From Pedobacter segetis (GTDB taxonomy: Bacteria; Bacteroidota; Bacteroidia; Sphingobacteriales; Sphingobacteriaceae), in assembly GCF_016623585.1 (NCBI RefSeq), contig NZ_JAEHFY010000027.1, positions 1-44,443 of the forward strand: 44,443 bases of DNA, written 5' to 3'. The notes under the pieces were generated by a model. That model had not been told where the DNA came from, made no database searches, and saw nothing but the letters and a program-made list of their open reading frames with translations. A program made the translations under genes and the position numbers. The first letter of the stretch is position 1, and each line of letters starts with the position of its first letter. Positions 1 through 9,070 of the stretch are shown piece after piece.

Positions 1-85
1 AGCAATTGTTGACCTGTTTGAACTGGATTTAAATTGAAAATTTAGCTTGGGTGTCCCATTGCACAAAACAGGAAAAAAGCCCGGT

Positions 86-964
86 TTAATTCTTAAAAAA
101 CTCTTTTTCTGCCTTAAGCTTATTCTTTTGAACTTTAGAAGAAACTAAAATACTAACTTCATACAATACAAATAATGGAAAACTAACGGTTAACATCGTT
201 GGGATATCTGGGGTAGGGGTAACTACCGCGGCAATTACAAGAATAATGATTACAGCGTATCTTCTCTTATCTTTCATAAATGCAGGTGTCATGATGCCCA
301 ATTTAGAAAGTATGAATATAACGATAGGGAGTTCAAAAACGGCACCTGTACAAAGTGTTAAGGTAGCTACTGATGAAAAATAAGAATCGATAGTAATCGT
401 ATTTTCAATATCAGGGCTTATGCTATAATTAGACAAGAAATTTACAGACAAAGGGGCAACTATAAAATACCCGAACAATAAACCTATCAAAAACAAGAGA
501 GAGGCATAAAAAACAAATCCTGTAGCAGATTTTTTTTCAGAGTCTTTTAATGCAGGCTTCACAAATCGCCAGATTTCCCAGATCAAATATGGGAAACCCA
601 AAGCAAGCCCGGTCATTAATGCAGAATTTATCTGTAAGGTAAACTGGCCCGCCATTTCTGTATTGATGATTTTACCGGGGATATTTGTTATACAAAAGCC
701 TGGTCCCATGTGAAAATACTCGCCAATCCTGCACATCATTCTATAGGTCCAAAACGTAGGTTTATGGGGGCCCATAATTATGGTATCAAAAAGGAAATCG
801 TAATAAACAAAACAAACGATGGTCATTAAAACGATAACGATGGAAGATCTTACCAAATGGATTCGCAGGGCAGAAAGATGATCAAAAAAAGACATCTCTG
901 CCTCCACATTCTTTCCTTTATTCTTTATGGATCTGATTAAATCTGATTTTCTTTCTTTGGCCAT
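86..964 (-). CDS. tatC: Twin-arginine translocase subunit TatC
   Basis: Core receptor subunit of the Tat pathway, which exports folded proteins with twin-arginine signals across the inner membrane. The 292-residue product has the TatC N-terminal signature around residues 26-38 (FFDHLSALR, the usual HLxELR with Ala for Glu) and about six hydrophobic segments, near 38-56, 108-130, 148-172, 196-220, 236-252 and 255-275. The segment after FTLQINSA and the helix around IWRFVKPAL are typical of the family. The first periplasmic loop (about 57-104) is longer than in E. coli TatC, as I recall is usual in Bacteroidota. The start is ATG. It lies 66 bp downstream of accC on the same strand, but a hairpin separates them, so it may have its own transcript. 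No tatA or tatB is seen in the window. Confidence 0.95.
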   Translation of the reverse strand: MAKERKSDLIRSIKNKGKNVEAEMSFFDHLSALRIHLVRSSIVIVLMTIVCFVYYDFLFDTIIMGPHKPTFWTYRMMCRIGEYFHMGPGFCITNIPGKIINTEMAGQFTLQINSALMTGLALGFPYLIWEIWRFVKPALKDSEKKSATGFVFYASLLFLIGLLFGYFIVAPLSVNFLSNYSISPDIENTITIDSYFSSVATLTLCTGAVFELPIVIFILSKLGIMTPAFMKDKRRYAVIIILVIAAVVTPTPDIPTMLTVSFPLFVLYEVSILVSSKVQKNKLKAEKEFFKN

Positions 965-977
965 TATATTTAAAGCA

Positions 978-1009
978 AAATACCACTAAGATTATTCAGA
1001 GTGGTATTT
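978..1009 (-). terminator. Hairpin between accC and tatC, probable terminator
   Basis: A perfect 10-bp inverted repeat (AAATACCACT / AGTGGTATTT) with a 12-nt loop sits between the accC stop and the tatC start. Read on the minus strand it is followed by a moderately T-rich stretch (TGCTTT), so it could end the fatty-acid operon transcript. On the plus strand a run of T also follows a few bases later. Confidence 0.55.
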
Positions 1010-1030
1010 AAGATACGTTTTTTTTAAACT

Positions 1031-2377
1031 TTAGTTTTCTGTTCCAAGATCAAAGGTTTCCATAAATTTGGTGGTAAAGTTGCCCGCCCTAAAATTAGGA
1101 TCTTTCAATAATTTTAAATGGAACGGAATGGTTGTTTTTATTCCTTCTATCACAAATTCACTTAGTGCCCTTTCCATGGTGTTTAAAGCCTCTTCGCGGG
1201 TTTGCGCAACGCAAATAAGCTTCGCTATCATAGAGTCGTAGTTGGGAGGTATGATATACCCGGCGTAAACGTGGGTATCTACCCTAACGCCATGCCCCCC
1301 GGGGGAATGAAAGTGGGTAATTTTCCCTGGCGATGGCCTAAAATTATTGTAGGGGTCTTCTGCATTTATCCTACATTCTATGGCACACATTTCTGGAGTA
1401 TAAGATTTCCCCGATATGGGTACTCCTGCGGCAACTTTTATTTGTTCTTTGATCAGATCAAAGTTGATCACTTCTTCCGTAACAGGGTGTTCTACTTGGA
1501 TACGGGTATTCATTTCCATAAAGTAGAAGTTGCGGTGCTTATCTACTAAAAACTCTACGGTTCCTGCACCTTCGTATTTTACGGCCGTTGCTCCTTTAAT
1601 TGCGGCCGCTCCCATTTTTTCTCTTAATTCTGGGGTCATAAACGGCGAAGGGGCTTCTTCCACCAATTTTTGGTGACGGCGTTGTATAGAACAGTCTCTT
1701 TCTGATAAATGGCAAACTTTACCAAACTGATCGCCAATTACTTGTATTTCTATGTGTCTAGGATCTTCTATATATTTTTCAAGGTACATGCCATCGTTTC
1801 CAAAAGCGGCAGCAGATTCTTGGCGGGCAGAATTCCATGCGTCTTCAAAATCTTCATCTTTCCATACCTGGCGCATCCCACGGCCGCCGCCACCTGCGGT
1901 GGCTTTTAAGATTACCGGATAACCGATTTTCTTTGCTATTTCAATGCCTTGCTTTACATCTGTTAATAAACCTTCTGATCCCGGTATGGTTGGTACGCCC
2001 GCGAGTTTCATGGTGTCTTTTGCAGATGCCTTGTCTCCCATGCTGTTTATCTGTTCGGCAGTTGCACCAATAAATTTTATCCCATACTCGTTACAAATGG
2101 CAGAAAATTTTGCGTTTTCTGATAAAAACCCGTAACCAGGATGTATGGCATCTGCATTTGTTAATTCTGCAGCAGAAATTATATTGGGGATGTTTAGATA
2201 AGAATCTTTACTTGGCGGAGGGCCAATGCAAACTGCCTCATCGGCAAAGCGTACATGTAAACTTTCTCTGTCTGCAGTAGAGTAAACGGCTACTGTTTTA
2301 ATCCCCATCTCTTTACAAGTACGGATAATACGCAATGCTATTTCTCCCCTGTTTGCTATTAATATTTTTTTGAACAT
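1031..2377 (-). CDS. accC: Biotin carboxylase, acetyl-CoA carboxylase subunit
   Basis: ATP-dependent carboxylation of the biotin on AccB, the first half-reaction of malonyl-CoA synthesis for fatty acids. The product has the N-terminal [19 protein letters not shown] block, the ATP-grasp glycine-rich loop ([12 protein letters not shown]), the [13 protein letters not shown] segment, the catalytic block [16 protein letters not shown] and a biotin carboxylase C-terminal domain. Length is about 448 residues, normal for the family. I chose the ATG at 2377 because a TTG three codons upstream only adds residues before the conserved N terminus. It follows accB by 86 bp on the same strand, the common accB-accC order. 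Confidence 0.97.
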   Translation of the reverse strand: MFKKILIANRGEIALRIIRTCKEMGIKTVAVYSTADRESLHVRFADEAVCIGPPPSKDSYLNIPNIISAAELTNADAIHPGYGFLSENAKFSAICNEYGIKFIGATAEQINSMGDKASAKDTMKLAGVPTIPGSEGLLTDVKQGIEIAKKIGYPVILKATAGGGGRGMRQVWKDEDFEDAWNSARQESAAAFGNDGMYLEKYIEDPRHIEIQVIGDQFGKVCHLSERDCSIQRRHQKLVEEAPSPFMTPELREKMGAAAIKGATAVKYEGAGTVEFLVDKHRNFYFMEMNTRIQVEHPVTEEVINFDLIKEQIKVAAGVPISGKSYTPEMCAIECRINAEDPYNNFRPSPGKITHFHSPGGHGVRVDTHVYAGYIIPPNYDSMIAKLICVAQTREEALNTMERALSEFVIEGIKTTIPFHLKLLKDPNFRAGNFTTKFMETFDLGTEN

Positions 2378-2463
2378 TTTATTCAATTTGACGATTTATG
2401 AATTTGACAATTATTCAAACCTGATCTTTAAAAGGTTTAAATTTTCTAATTGGCAAATTGAAT

Positions 2464-2952
2464 TTATGAAGGATCGATCAAAAATAACGGCTGATCATAC
2501 TCGACAGGCTGAGAATTATCTACCAAAACCTTAACGATCTTGCCAGAAAACTCAGATTCTATTTCGTTAAAAAGTTTCATGGCTTCAATTATGCAAAGTA
2601 CCTGCCCGGTGGCTATCTCATCGCCAACGTTAACAAAATTTGGTTTATCTGGTGATGATGAGCGGTAGAAAGTACCGATCATGGGTGATTTAACGGTAAT
2701 ATACTTTGAGTCGTCCGAATCAGTTGAGGGCGCAACCGGGGCGTTTGGTGTTGGGGCAACAGCACCTGCCGCAGGTAAATTCTGTATAGGCTGTTGTTGT
2801 ATTTGCTGAGGAACAGATGCCGTAACATAGGTTGGCTCTTGTGCCGTTTTTATAGTGATCTTAAAATCTTTTTCTTCTATCGATACTTCATTAACGCCTG
2901 ATTTTGATACGAATTTAATCAAGTCTTGAATTTGTTTAATATCCATTCCCAT
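2464..2952 (-). CDS. accB: Biotin carboxyl carrier protein of acetyl-CoA carboxylase
   Basis: Carrier subunit that shuttles carboxybiotin between AccC and the carboxyltransferase. The 162-residue protein has an N-terminal helix region, a Pro/Ala/Gln-rich flexible linker at about 40-80, and a C-terminal biotinyl domain with the biotinylation motif EAMKL; the modified lysine is residue 126 from the first ATG. A second ATG two codons in (2946) fits equally well. The CAAAATTA at 3013-3020, read on the minus strand as TAATTTTG, is a possible -7 element for accBC, but no convincing -33 is visible. It lies between fabH and accC on one strand. Confidence 0.96.
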   Translation of the reverse strand: MGMDIKQIQDLIKFVSKSGVNEVSIEEKDFKITIKTAQEPTYVTASVPQQIQQQPIQNLPAAGAVAPTPNAPVAPSTDSDDSKYITVKSPMIGTFYRSSSPDKPNFVNVGDEIATGQVLCIIEAMKLFNEIESEFSGKIVKVLVDNSQPVEYDQPLFLIDPS

Positions 2953-3021
2953 ATTGGTGTGGTTTAAATTGTGTTTAATTTAGAAATCTAATATAGTAAT
3001 TATCTGTAAATACAAAATTAG

Positions 3022-4011
3022 CTAGTAAGCCCATTTTAAATAAATAGAACCCCAAGTAAATCCGCCCCCAAAGGCCGCTAAAATTAAATTATCGCCTTTT
3101 TTAAGTTTACTTTCCCATTCCCACAAACAAAGCGGGATTGTTCCGTTTGTGGTGTTCCCGTAACGCTCGATATTGATCATTACCTTTTCTGACCCAACGC
3201 CCATTCTATTTGCGGTTGCATCAATTATTCTTTTATTGGCTTGGTGGGGTACCAACCATGATATATCTTCTGCTGTTAAATTGTTTTTTTCCATAATCTC
3301 TGCCGCTACATCTGCCATATTTGTTACGGCGAATTTGAAAACCGCTTGCCCTTCTTGGTACACCACATGTTCATTTGCATCAACTGTTTTATGAGAAGCG
3401 GGGTTTGTAGATCCACCGGCTTTTTGGTGTAAAAACGGTTTCCCAGAACCATCACTTTTTAAGATAGAATCTATAATACCATAGCCATCTGTATTTGGTT
3501 CTAATAGGGCGGCCCCGCACCCGTCCCCAAAAATTATACAGGTAACCCTATCTTGATAATTGATGATGGAAGACATCTTATCGCCACCAACCACTAAAAC
3601 TTTTTTATGCTTACCAGATTCTATGAACTGGGAACCGGTTGCCAACCCATAAATAAAACCAGAGCAGGCTGCTTGCAAATCAAATCCCCAGGCATTTTTT
3701 GCGCCAATTTTATCCGCTAAAATATTTGCACTGGCCGGGAATGGCATATCTGGCGTAGAAGTACAAAAAATGATCAGATCAATTTCTTCGGCGGCAATGC
3801 CTCTCTTTTTTAACAAACCTTGTACGGCCGGCACCGCCATATCTGTAACGCCTTTCCCTTCCCCTTTTAAAATCCTTCTTTCTTTAATCCCTGTTCTACT
3901 CGTAATCCACTCATCATTGGTCTCAACCATAGTTTCTAATTCTTGATTTGTTAAAACATAATCAGGAACGTAACCATTAACAGCTGTTATAGCAGCATGA
4001 ATTTTACTCAT
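3022..4011 (-). CDS. fabH: Beta-ketoacyl-ACP synthase III
   Basis: Starts fatty acid synthesis by condensing acyl-CoA with malonyl-ACP. The catalytic triad is readable: Cys116 in AACSGF, His in VPHQANKRI and Asn in GNTTNGT. Length, 329 residues, is standard for FabH. The ATG start begins [11 protein letters not shown], matching the family N terminus. It is 15 bp downstream of plsX and 69 bp upstream of accB on the same strand, so precursor supply (accBC), initiation (fabH) and phospholipid synthesis (plsX) are grouped. Bacteroidota often carry several FabH-like paralogues; the position next to plsX favours the housekeeping copy. Confidence 0.96.
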   Translation of the reverse strand: MSKIHAAITAVNGYVPDYVLTNQELETMVETNDEWITSRTGIKERRILKGEGKGVTDMAVPAVQGLLKKRGIAAEEIDLIIFCTSTPDMPFPASANILADKIGAKNAWGFDLQAACSGFIYGLATGSQFIESGKHKKVLVVGGDKMSSIINYQDRVTCIIFGDGCGAALLEPNTDGYGIIDSILKSDGSGKPFLHQKAGGSTNPASHKTVDANEHVVYQEGQAVFKFAVTNMADVAAEIMEKNNLTAEDISWLVPHQANKRIIDATANRMGVGSEKVMINIERYGNTTNGTIPLCLWEWESKLKKGDNLILAAFGGGFTWGSIYLKWAY

Positions 4012-4026
4012 AATTTATTTGATGTG

Positions 4027-4968
4027 TTATGAATTGAAAGCGTTTTTAAAACGCTCAATTATTTTCGATTCTACCATGTTTTTAGATTGTAGAACCATGT
4101 TTTTTATTGCCTCTGGGCTAGATATGCCATGCCCTATCATCACTACGGCATTAACCCCTAAAATTGGGCTTCCTCCATATTGTTCGTAATTAAAGCGATC
4201 AAAGAACTCGTCTTTAAAACCTTTTTTTACGGTTAGCACATAAAAAGACTCTGCTAGTTTTAGTACAATATTACCCGTAAAGCCATCGCAAACCATTACG
4301 TCTGCTTTATCATTAAATAAATCTCGCCCTTCTATATTACCAATAAAATTTAACTGGGTGTTTGCCTTTAAAAGGGGGTGTGTTGCCTGTGTTAATAAAT
4401 TACCTTTTTCTGCTTCTTCGCCCAAGTTCATCAAGCCAACTTTTGGGGTATTTATTTGATAAACGTATTTAGAGAAAAGGCTGCCCATAATCCCAAACTG
4501 CACCAAATGTTCGGGCTTGCAGTCTGCATTTGCACCGGCATCTAACAAGATACCGAAGCCGCCTTTTACCTTGGGGATGATGGTGGAGATGGCAGGTCTT
4601 AAAACCCCAGGTATAGCCTTTACGCTAAACATAGAGCCAACCAACATGGCCCCAGTGTTGCCCGCCGAAGCAAAAGCATCTAAACCTCCTTCTTTTAGCA
4701 TTTGGAAACCTACTGAAATACTGGCATTTGGTTTCTGTACGATGGCTTTTGTGGGATGTTCTCCCATGCCGATTACCTCTGTGGTATGTATAAACTCGAA
4801 ATGATCGGGGTTGAAATTCTGCTCTTGTAGTATTGGGATTGCTACGTTTTTATCTCCCAAAAGCACTAAATGCTGATTTTTTGAAAGATTTTTATGTGCT
4901 TCGATAGCCCCTAAAACCGTTGCTTTGGGAGCGTAATCTCCGCCCATTATATCTAAGCCAATTTTCAT
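4027..4968 (-). CDS. plsX: Phosphate acyltransferase PlsX
   Basis: Converts acyl-ACP to acyl-phosphate, the donor for PlsY in glycerophospholipid synthesis; peripheral on the inner membrane. The 313-residue protein starts MKIGLDIMGGDYAPKATV and carries SAGNTGAMLVG and DGFTGNIVLK, all typical of PlsX. It forms the conserved rpmF-plsX-fabH cluster. The 186-bp gap upstream to rpmF holds a long hairpin (5094-5142), so expression from a separate promoter or after RNA processing is possible. Confidence 0.96.
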   Translation of the reverse strand: MKIGLDIMGGDYAPKATVLGAIEAHKNLSKNQHLVLLGDKNVAIPILQEQNFNPDHFEFIHTTEVIGMGEHPTKAIVQKPNASISVGFQMLKEGGLDAFASAGNTGAMLVGSMFSVKAIPGVLRPAISTIIPKVKGGFGILLDAGANADCKPEHLVQFGIMGSLFSKYVYQINTPKVGLMNLGEEAEKGNLLTQATHPLLKANTQLNFIGNIEGRDLFNDKADVMVCDGFTGNIVLKLAESFYVLTVKKGFKDEFFDRFNYEQYGGSPILGVNAVVMIGHGISSPEAIKNMVLQSKNMVESKIIERFKNAFNS

Positions 4969-5093
4969 TCAGATAATTGAGATAAGTATGAGAAACTGTT
5001 TAAAATGATAATCATAAAGAGTTTCTAAAGCATTTTGAACAAAAATCAAACCACCAAAAAATTGAGCGATTTGTTTTTTGTATAATGTAAGAT

Positions 5094-5142
5094 ACCCTTG
5101 GGTAAGTTTTCTTTTTGTGATTTGAGATACTTACACAAGGGT
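5094..5142. other. Long imperfect hairpin between rpmF and plsX
   Basis: The 14-bp arms at 5094-5107 (ACCCTTGGGTAAGT) and 5129-5142 (ACTTACACAAGGGT) pair with one mismatch and enclose a 21-nt loop. On the minus strand no T-run follows directly, so this is not a textbook terminator for rpmF. On the plus strand a T-run follows after a few bases, but no plus-strand gene ends here. An RNA-processing site or regulator target inside the operon is possible. Confidence 0.5.
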
Positions 5143-5154
5143 AGTTCAATTTTT

Positions 5155-5346
5155 TTAAGCTATAGAAGTGTTCTCTATTAACAGTTTGCCCTTAAAGTAA
5201 AGGTTCCCATCTACATTGTAGGCTCTGTGCGGCAAATGTACTGCTCCGGTTTCCTTATCAACCCAAAGAGTTGGTGCTTCTGCTTTATAATGCGTTCTTC
5301 TCTTATCTCTTCTTGATTTGGAGATTTTTCGTTTTGGATGTGCCAT
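5155..5346 (-). CDS. rpmF: 50S ribosomal protein L32
   Basis: Small large-subunit ribosomal protein. The 63-residue product starts [17 protein letters not shown] and continues with the L32 core ([20 protein letters not shown]). It lacks the paired CxxC zinc motifs found in some L32 proteins, so it is the zinc-independent form. It is 11 bp downstream of the DUF177 gene, the widely conserved yceD-rpmF pair, and upstream of plsX. Confidence 0.97.
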   Translation of the reverse strand: MAHPKRKISKSRRDKRRTHYKAEAPTLWVDKETGAVHLPHRAYNVDGNLYFKGKLLIENTSIA

Positions 5347-5357
5347 TTTTTCCTATT

Positions 5358-5888
5358 TTAATTTTTTTTAATGCTCTTTAATATATCCCAGCGTGGGTCT
5401 TTACTTTCGCTATTTTCTTCCGATACAGAAAGCTCTTTTAATTTTTCTAATGTTTCTTGATCACAAGCACTTGTATTCCCCGGATCTTCGCAAAGATTTA
5501 CGTAAGGGGCTGCCAAGTTAATTATTTCATATATAAATGAAGAAACATCAATTTCTACATCATTTTTACCTAGTACCACTACTTCTTCGGCATCACTCAA
5601 ATCATCAGATTCTGAAAACTTAGCAATCAACCTGTCTGCTGTGTCTATCTGATAAGGAAAATCAGACAAACATCTATCACAATTAACCTGTAGAGTGCCC
5701 CAAATGCGAAAATCCAAAACCATCAGAGTTTCTTGTTTTTCTAATGAAAGCTCTACACTTAAAGCCCCGTTTTTTACCAAAGAATATTCAAATTCATCAA
5801 AAAAGGAACCGCCTACTTCATAACTGAATTGATGGTGGCCAATTTTTAATCCCGTATGGGGAATCGAATATTGTTTTAACGATTTCAA
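5358..5888 (-). CDS. DUF177 / YceD family protein
   Basis: Member of the YceD family that almost always sits just before rpmF; the E. coli and plant members have been linked to 23S rRNA accumulation. The 176-residue protein has the family Cys-containing core (VNCDRCLSDF, about residues 67-76), an acidic middle region and a second Cys pair (CEDPGNTSAC). It is 11 bp from rpmF. The start is ATG at 5888. A possible -7 element lies 20 bp upstream. Confidence 0.88.
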   Translation of the reverse strand: MKSLKQYSIPHTGLKIGHHQFSYEVGGSFFDEFEYSLVKNGALSVELSLEKQETLMVLDFRIWGTLQVNCDRCLSDFPYQIDTADRLIAKFSESDDLSDAEEVVVLGKNDVEIDVSSFIYEIINLAAPYVNLCEDPGNTSACDQETLEKLKELSVSEENSESKDPRWDILKSIKKN

Positions 5889-5907
5889 AGTTCGGCAATT
5901 GAGCCTG

Positions 5908-5915
5908 CAAATTTA
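5908..5915 (-). promoter_or_regulatory. Possible -7 element for DUF177-rpmF operon
   Basis: Read on the minus strand this is TAAATTTG, a perfect match to the Bacteroidota -7 consensus TAnnTTTG, 20 bp before the start codon. No clear TTG -33 element is visible at the right distance. Confidence 0.4.
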
Positions 5916-5970
5916 GGAAAAATTATTGAGGTGGAAAGTTTTTTTGAAAAAAGGACTTTTAAGCCGATCA

Positions 5971-6098
5971 GTTGCGTTAACGACAGGAGCGGTATCCCCG
6001 CCTGTAATTCGGGCAGGCTTTTTTTGCAATAATCCATTAAGCTAATTGCAAAAAAAAAGATACATCCGCCGGCTGGCGGAGTGTTAAAACGCCCAAAT
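5971..6098 (-). repeat. Dispersed intergenic repeat, copy A
   Basis: On the minus strand it begins ATTTGGGCGTT, contains a GC-rich palindrome (TCCGCCAGCCGGCGGA), then an inverted repeat with arms GCAAT/ATTGC flanked by A/T runs, then a block ending in GGGGATACCGCTCC and TAACGCAAC. Copies B (11483-11661), C (34352-34488) and D (39562-39643) share these ends or internal blocks. It lies 21 bp downstream of the pdxA stop, and accounts for most of the 231-bp gap between pdxA and the DUF177 gene. Confidence 0.8.
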
Positions 6099-6119
6099 CT
6101 ATACAATTCCATAATTTTT

Positions 6120-7175
6120 TTAATCCCTATCCCTACTAAACCTCGAAAAAGGGAGCGTGTTTTCTACCAATTCTGTTTGCTCTCTTCTTCTTTTGATGAT
6201 ATGGCAAGCTTCAAAAAGCGCATCCCTAAAAGAACTTGGGGATGCCATGTTTTTACCCGCGATGTCATAACCGGTACCATGATCTGGGGAAGTTCTTACA
6301 ACTGGTAAACCTGCCGTAAAATTAACGCCATGATGAAAGGAAATAGATTTGAAAGGGATTAGGCCTTGATCATGGTACATGGCCAAAATGGCATCAAATT
6401 GATCAAAAGCCCTGTTGCCGAAAAAACCATCGGCAGGGTAGGCCCCAAAAGCAAAAATGCCCTCGCTTTTGGCTTTTTCAATGGCGGGCAGTATGGTCTC
6501 TAATTCTTCTTGCCCAATTAAACCATCGTCGCCTGCGTGTGGGTTTAAACCTAAAACGGCGATCTTTGGTTTTTCTACCCAGAAATCATATTTAAGGGAA
6601 TGGTTCATTAACCTTAATTTTGATAGGATAGCTTCTTGGGTAATGCTAGATGCGATGTCTTTTACGGGTATGTGGCCCGTAACCACGCCTACCTTTAGTG
6701 TATTGCTCACCAAGAACATCAGAGAATCTGGCGAACCGGCCATTGCTTGGATATATTCTGTATGGCCCGAAAACTTAAAATCATCGCTTTGGATGTTGTG
6801 CTTATTGATCGGTGCGGTTACCAAAGCATCTATTTTGCCTGCCACTAGATCTTCGGTAGCCCTTTTTAATGATAAGAAAGCATATTTACCACCAATCTCG
6901 TTAGCGGTGCCAAGCTCAATCTTAACGTCTTCTTCCCAACAATTGATCATGTTTGCTTTGCCATGATGTGCTTGATCTGGGTTTTGTACCACCTGGAATA
7001 TAAACTCTTGTATGCCTGCCGCTTTTCTATGAAATGATGCAACTTTGGTATGCCCGTAAACAATAGGGGTGCAATATTTGTAAACCTCAGATTCTGAGAG
7101 GGTTTTCATAATGACCTCTAAACCTATACCGTTTACATCACCTATAGAAATTCCAACTTTTAACAACTCGCTCAT
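6120..7175 (-). CDS. pdxA: 4-hydroxythreonine-4-phosphate dehydrogenase
   Basis: NAD-dependent, metal-requiring step of DXP-dependent pyridoxal 5'-phosphate synthesis. The 351-residue protein starts with the family block VGISIGDVNGIGLEV and has the metal-ligand histidine regions SGHTEYIQ, MYHDQGLIPFK and SPDHGTGYDIAG. Its length is a little above the usual 330. It is divergent from rsmA across a 104-bp gap. In many bacteria pdxA and rsmA are neighbours, though usually co-directional. Confidence 0.95.
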   Translation of the reverse strand: MSELLKVGISIGDVNGIGLEVIMKTLSESEVYKYCTPIVYGHTKVASFHRKAAGIQEFIFQVVQNPDQAHHGKANMINCWEEDVKIELGTANEIGGKYAFLSLKRATEDLVAGKIDALVTAPINKHNIQSDDFKFSGHTEYIQAMAGSPDSLMFLVSNTLKVGVVTGHIPVKDIASSITQEAILSKLRLMNHSLKYDFWVEKPKIAVLGLNPHAGDDGLIGQEELETILPAIEKAKSEGIFAFGAYPADGFFGNRAFDQFDAILAMYHDQGLIPFKSISFHHGVNFTAGLPVVRTSPDHGTGYDIAGKNMASPSSFRDALFEACHIIKRRREQTELVENTLPFSRFSRDRD

Positions 7176-7279
7176 ACAAAAATGCTTTTTCTAAATTTTC
7201 TGCAAAATAAAGATTTTGCAACGAATGTTGATTTTAAAGATTAAACTTTCCGTAATTTGTGGCTCATCTTTACAAATAA

Positions 7280-8059
7280 ATGAGCGTAGTTAAAGCAAAG
7301 AAGCATCTAGGACAGCATTTTTTGACGGATAAAAACATTGCGGAAAAAATAGTGGGCAGTCTTATCCATCATGATAAATACAATAAAGTTTTGGAGGTTG
7401 GCCCAGGAATGGGTGTTTTATCAGATTTTTTGCTTCAGAAAAAAGAGTTTGAAACCTATTTGATAGATATTGATACCGAGTCGTTCTTGTTCCTCCAAAA
7501 AAAATATCCCGATCTAGGCGATAGATTGTTAAATGAGGATTTTTTGAAACTTAATTTTGAGGATATATTCCAAGCCTCTTTTGCCATCATCGGTAACTTT
7601 CCTTATAACATTAGTTCGCAAATATTATTTAAGGTTTTGGACAATAGAAACCATGTGCCAGAAGTGGTAGGGATGTTTCAAAAGGAAGTTGCAGAGCGTT
7701 GCACCGCAAAGCCAGGCACTAAAGAATATGGCATTTTGAGCGTTTTTTTGCAGGCCTATTACAAATGCGAATATCTTTTTACGGTAAAGGCAGGGGTATT
7801 TAACCCCCCGCCAAAAGTACTTTCTGCGGTTATCAGGCTGAGCAGAAACGAAGTAAAGGATTTAAGCTGTGACGAAAAGTTGTTTTGGCAAGTGGTTAAA
7901 GCGGGCTTTAATCAAAGAAGAAAAACCTTGAGCAACGCATTATCAGGGATTATCCCAAAAGAGAAGCAAGATGATAACAAAATTTGGACATTGAGGGCGG
8001 AGCGGTTAAGTGTGCAGAATTTTCTGGATTTGACGAATTTGATAGCGCAAAGTGTTTAA
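7280..8059 (+). CDS. rsmA: 16S rRNA (adenine1518/1519-N6)-dimethyltransferase
   Basis: KsgA-type enzyme that dimethylates two adjacent adenines near the 3' end of 16S rRNA using SAM. The 259-residue protein has the N-terminal KKHLGQHFLTDKNIAEKI block, SAM motif I (LEVGPGMGVLSDFL) and the catalytic motif IV NFPY within IGNFPYNISSQI. The ATG start is immediately followed by this conserved region. A TAATTTG-like -7 about 28 bp upstream could be its promoter, but I hold this loosely. A hydroxyacid dehydrogenase follows 51 bp later. Confidence 0.96.
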   Translation: MSVVKAKKHLGQHFLTDKNIAEKIVGSLIHHDKYNKVLEVGPGMGVLSDFLLQKKEFETYLIDIDTESFLFLQKKYPDLGDRLLNEDFLKLNFEDIFQASFAIIGNFPYNISSQILFKVLDNRNHVPEVVGMFQKEVAERCTAKPGTKEYGILSVFLQAYYKCEYLFTVKAGVFNPPPKVLSAVIRLSRNEVKDLSCDEKLFWQVVKAGFNQRRKTLSNALSGIIPKEKQDDNKIWTLRAERLSVQNFLDLTNLIAQSV

Positions 8060-8110
8060 AAAACGTAAGTAAATCCTTCTCCTTAAGAGAAGTATAAAGG
8101 ATCAAGCAAA

Positions 8111-9037
8111 ATGAAAAAAATATTAATAGTTGACGATCTGCACCCCGCATTTAAAATTGCTGCAGAAGAGATGGGTTTTGAGGTGGATGACCTGCCGTTG
8201 ATCAAAAAAGAAAAAGTTTTGGAAATATTGAAAGATTACCAAGGCTTAGCCATAAGAACAAAATTTAGGGTTGATAAAGAGGTAATTGATGCAGCAAAAA
8301 ACTTAAAGTTTGTAGCTAGGGCAGGGGCTGGCATGGATAATATTGATGTGGCTTACGCCGATGAAAAGAACATCAAATTGATAAATGCACCAGAAGGCAA
8401 CAGGGATGCCGTTGGCGAACATTGTGTGGGATTGTTGCTTTCGCTGATGAACAATTTTAGAAAAGCCGATGCGGAAATAAGGAACGGGATTTGGGAACGC
8501 GAAGGAAACCGAGGTTATGAGCTGATGGGGAAAACCATCGGAATTATTGGGTACGGAAATAATGGAAGTGCATTTGCAAAAAAATTGAAGGGCTTTGATG
8601 TTAAAGTATTGGCCTACGATAAATATAAAACTCGTTTTACGGATGAGTTTGCAAAAGAAGCAAGCATGGAAGAAATCGTAAAATATAGCGATGTTGTGAG
8701 TTTTCACATCCCCTTAACAAGGGAAACCAAACAAATGGTTAATGATGAGTATTTAAGCTATTTCCGCCGCCCGTTTTTCTTTATCAACGCAGCAAGGGGA
8801 GAAATCGTAAATACCCAATCAGTTTTAAACGCCATTAAAGAAGGCAGAATTTTGGGGGCTGGTTTAGATGTTTTAGAAAGGGAGAAATTTCCGGCCTTGG
8901 CCGATGCTGATTTTTACCAACAACTTGTTAAAGAAGAAAAAGTCATCTTAACATCACACGTTGGCGGTTGGACATTTGATTCTTACCGAAAGATTTCTGA
9001 AGTATTGGCAGATAAACTGAAAAATTTGGAAATATAA
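8111..9037 (+). CDS. D-isomer specific 2-hydroxyacid dehydrogenase
   Basis: NAD(H)-dependent oxidoreductase of the phosphoglycerate/lactate dehydrogenase family; the substrate cannot be read from sequence. The 308-residue protein has the N-terminal catalytic lobe (ARAGAGMDNIDV), a Rossmann fold with GYGNNGSAFAKKL, and the catalytic residues Arg (NAARGEIVN), Glu (LDVLERE) and His (SHVGGWT). It lacks the C-terminal ACT domain of E. coli SerA, so it is a short form. Short SerA-like enzymes are one possibility for serine synthesis, but no serC or serB is adjacent. A terminator-like hairpin follows at 9071-9116. Confidence 0.88.
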   Translation: MKKILIVDDLHPAFKIAAEEMGFEVDDLPLIKKEKVLEILKDYQGLAIRTKFRVDKEVIDAAKNLKFVARAGAGMDNIDVAYADEKNIKLINAPEGNRDAVGEHCVGLLLSLMNNFRKADAEIRNGIWEREGNRGYELMGKTIGIIGYGNNGSAFAKKLKGFDVKVLAYDKYKTRFTDEFAKEASMEEIVKYSDVVSFHIPLTRETKQMVNDEYLSYFRRPFFFINAARGEIVNTQSVLNAIKEGRILGAGLDVLEREKFPALADADFYQQLVKEEKVILTSHVGGWTFDSYRKISEVLADKLKNLEI

Positions 9038-9057
9038 AACCAAAATTTATATCTTCG
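9025..9057 (+). promoter_or_regulatory. Candidate greA promoter
   Basis: TTTG at 9025-9028, a 21-bp spacer, then TATCTTCG at 9050-9057, one mismatch from the Bacteroidota -7 consensus TAnnTTTG. The -33 element overlaps the last codons of the upstream dehydrogenase. Predicted transcription start is near 9063, which puts the hairpin at 9071-9107 inside the greA leader. Confidence 0.45.
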
Positions 9058-9070
9058 TGTAAGAACAGAG

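Noticed and set aside
1-85. Start of another gene downstream of tatC
   Set aside because: The only minus-strand ATG in this stretch meets a stop after five codons; no coding signal is visible.
5885-6112. A 75-codon minus-strand frame
   Set aside because: It lies within dispersed repeat copy A and has no start context. The similar frame in copy B (11390-11671) shares only repeat-derived peptide words.
6457-6966. A 169-codon plus-strand frame opposite pdxA
   Set aside because: pdxA has clear catalytic motifs; this frame is its antisense shadow.
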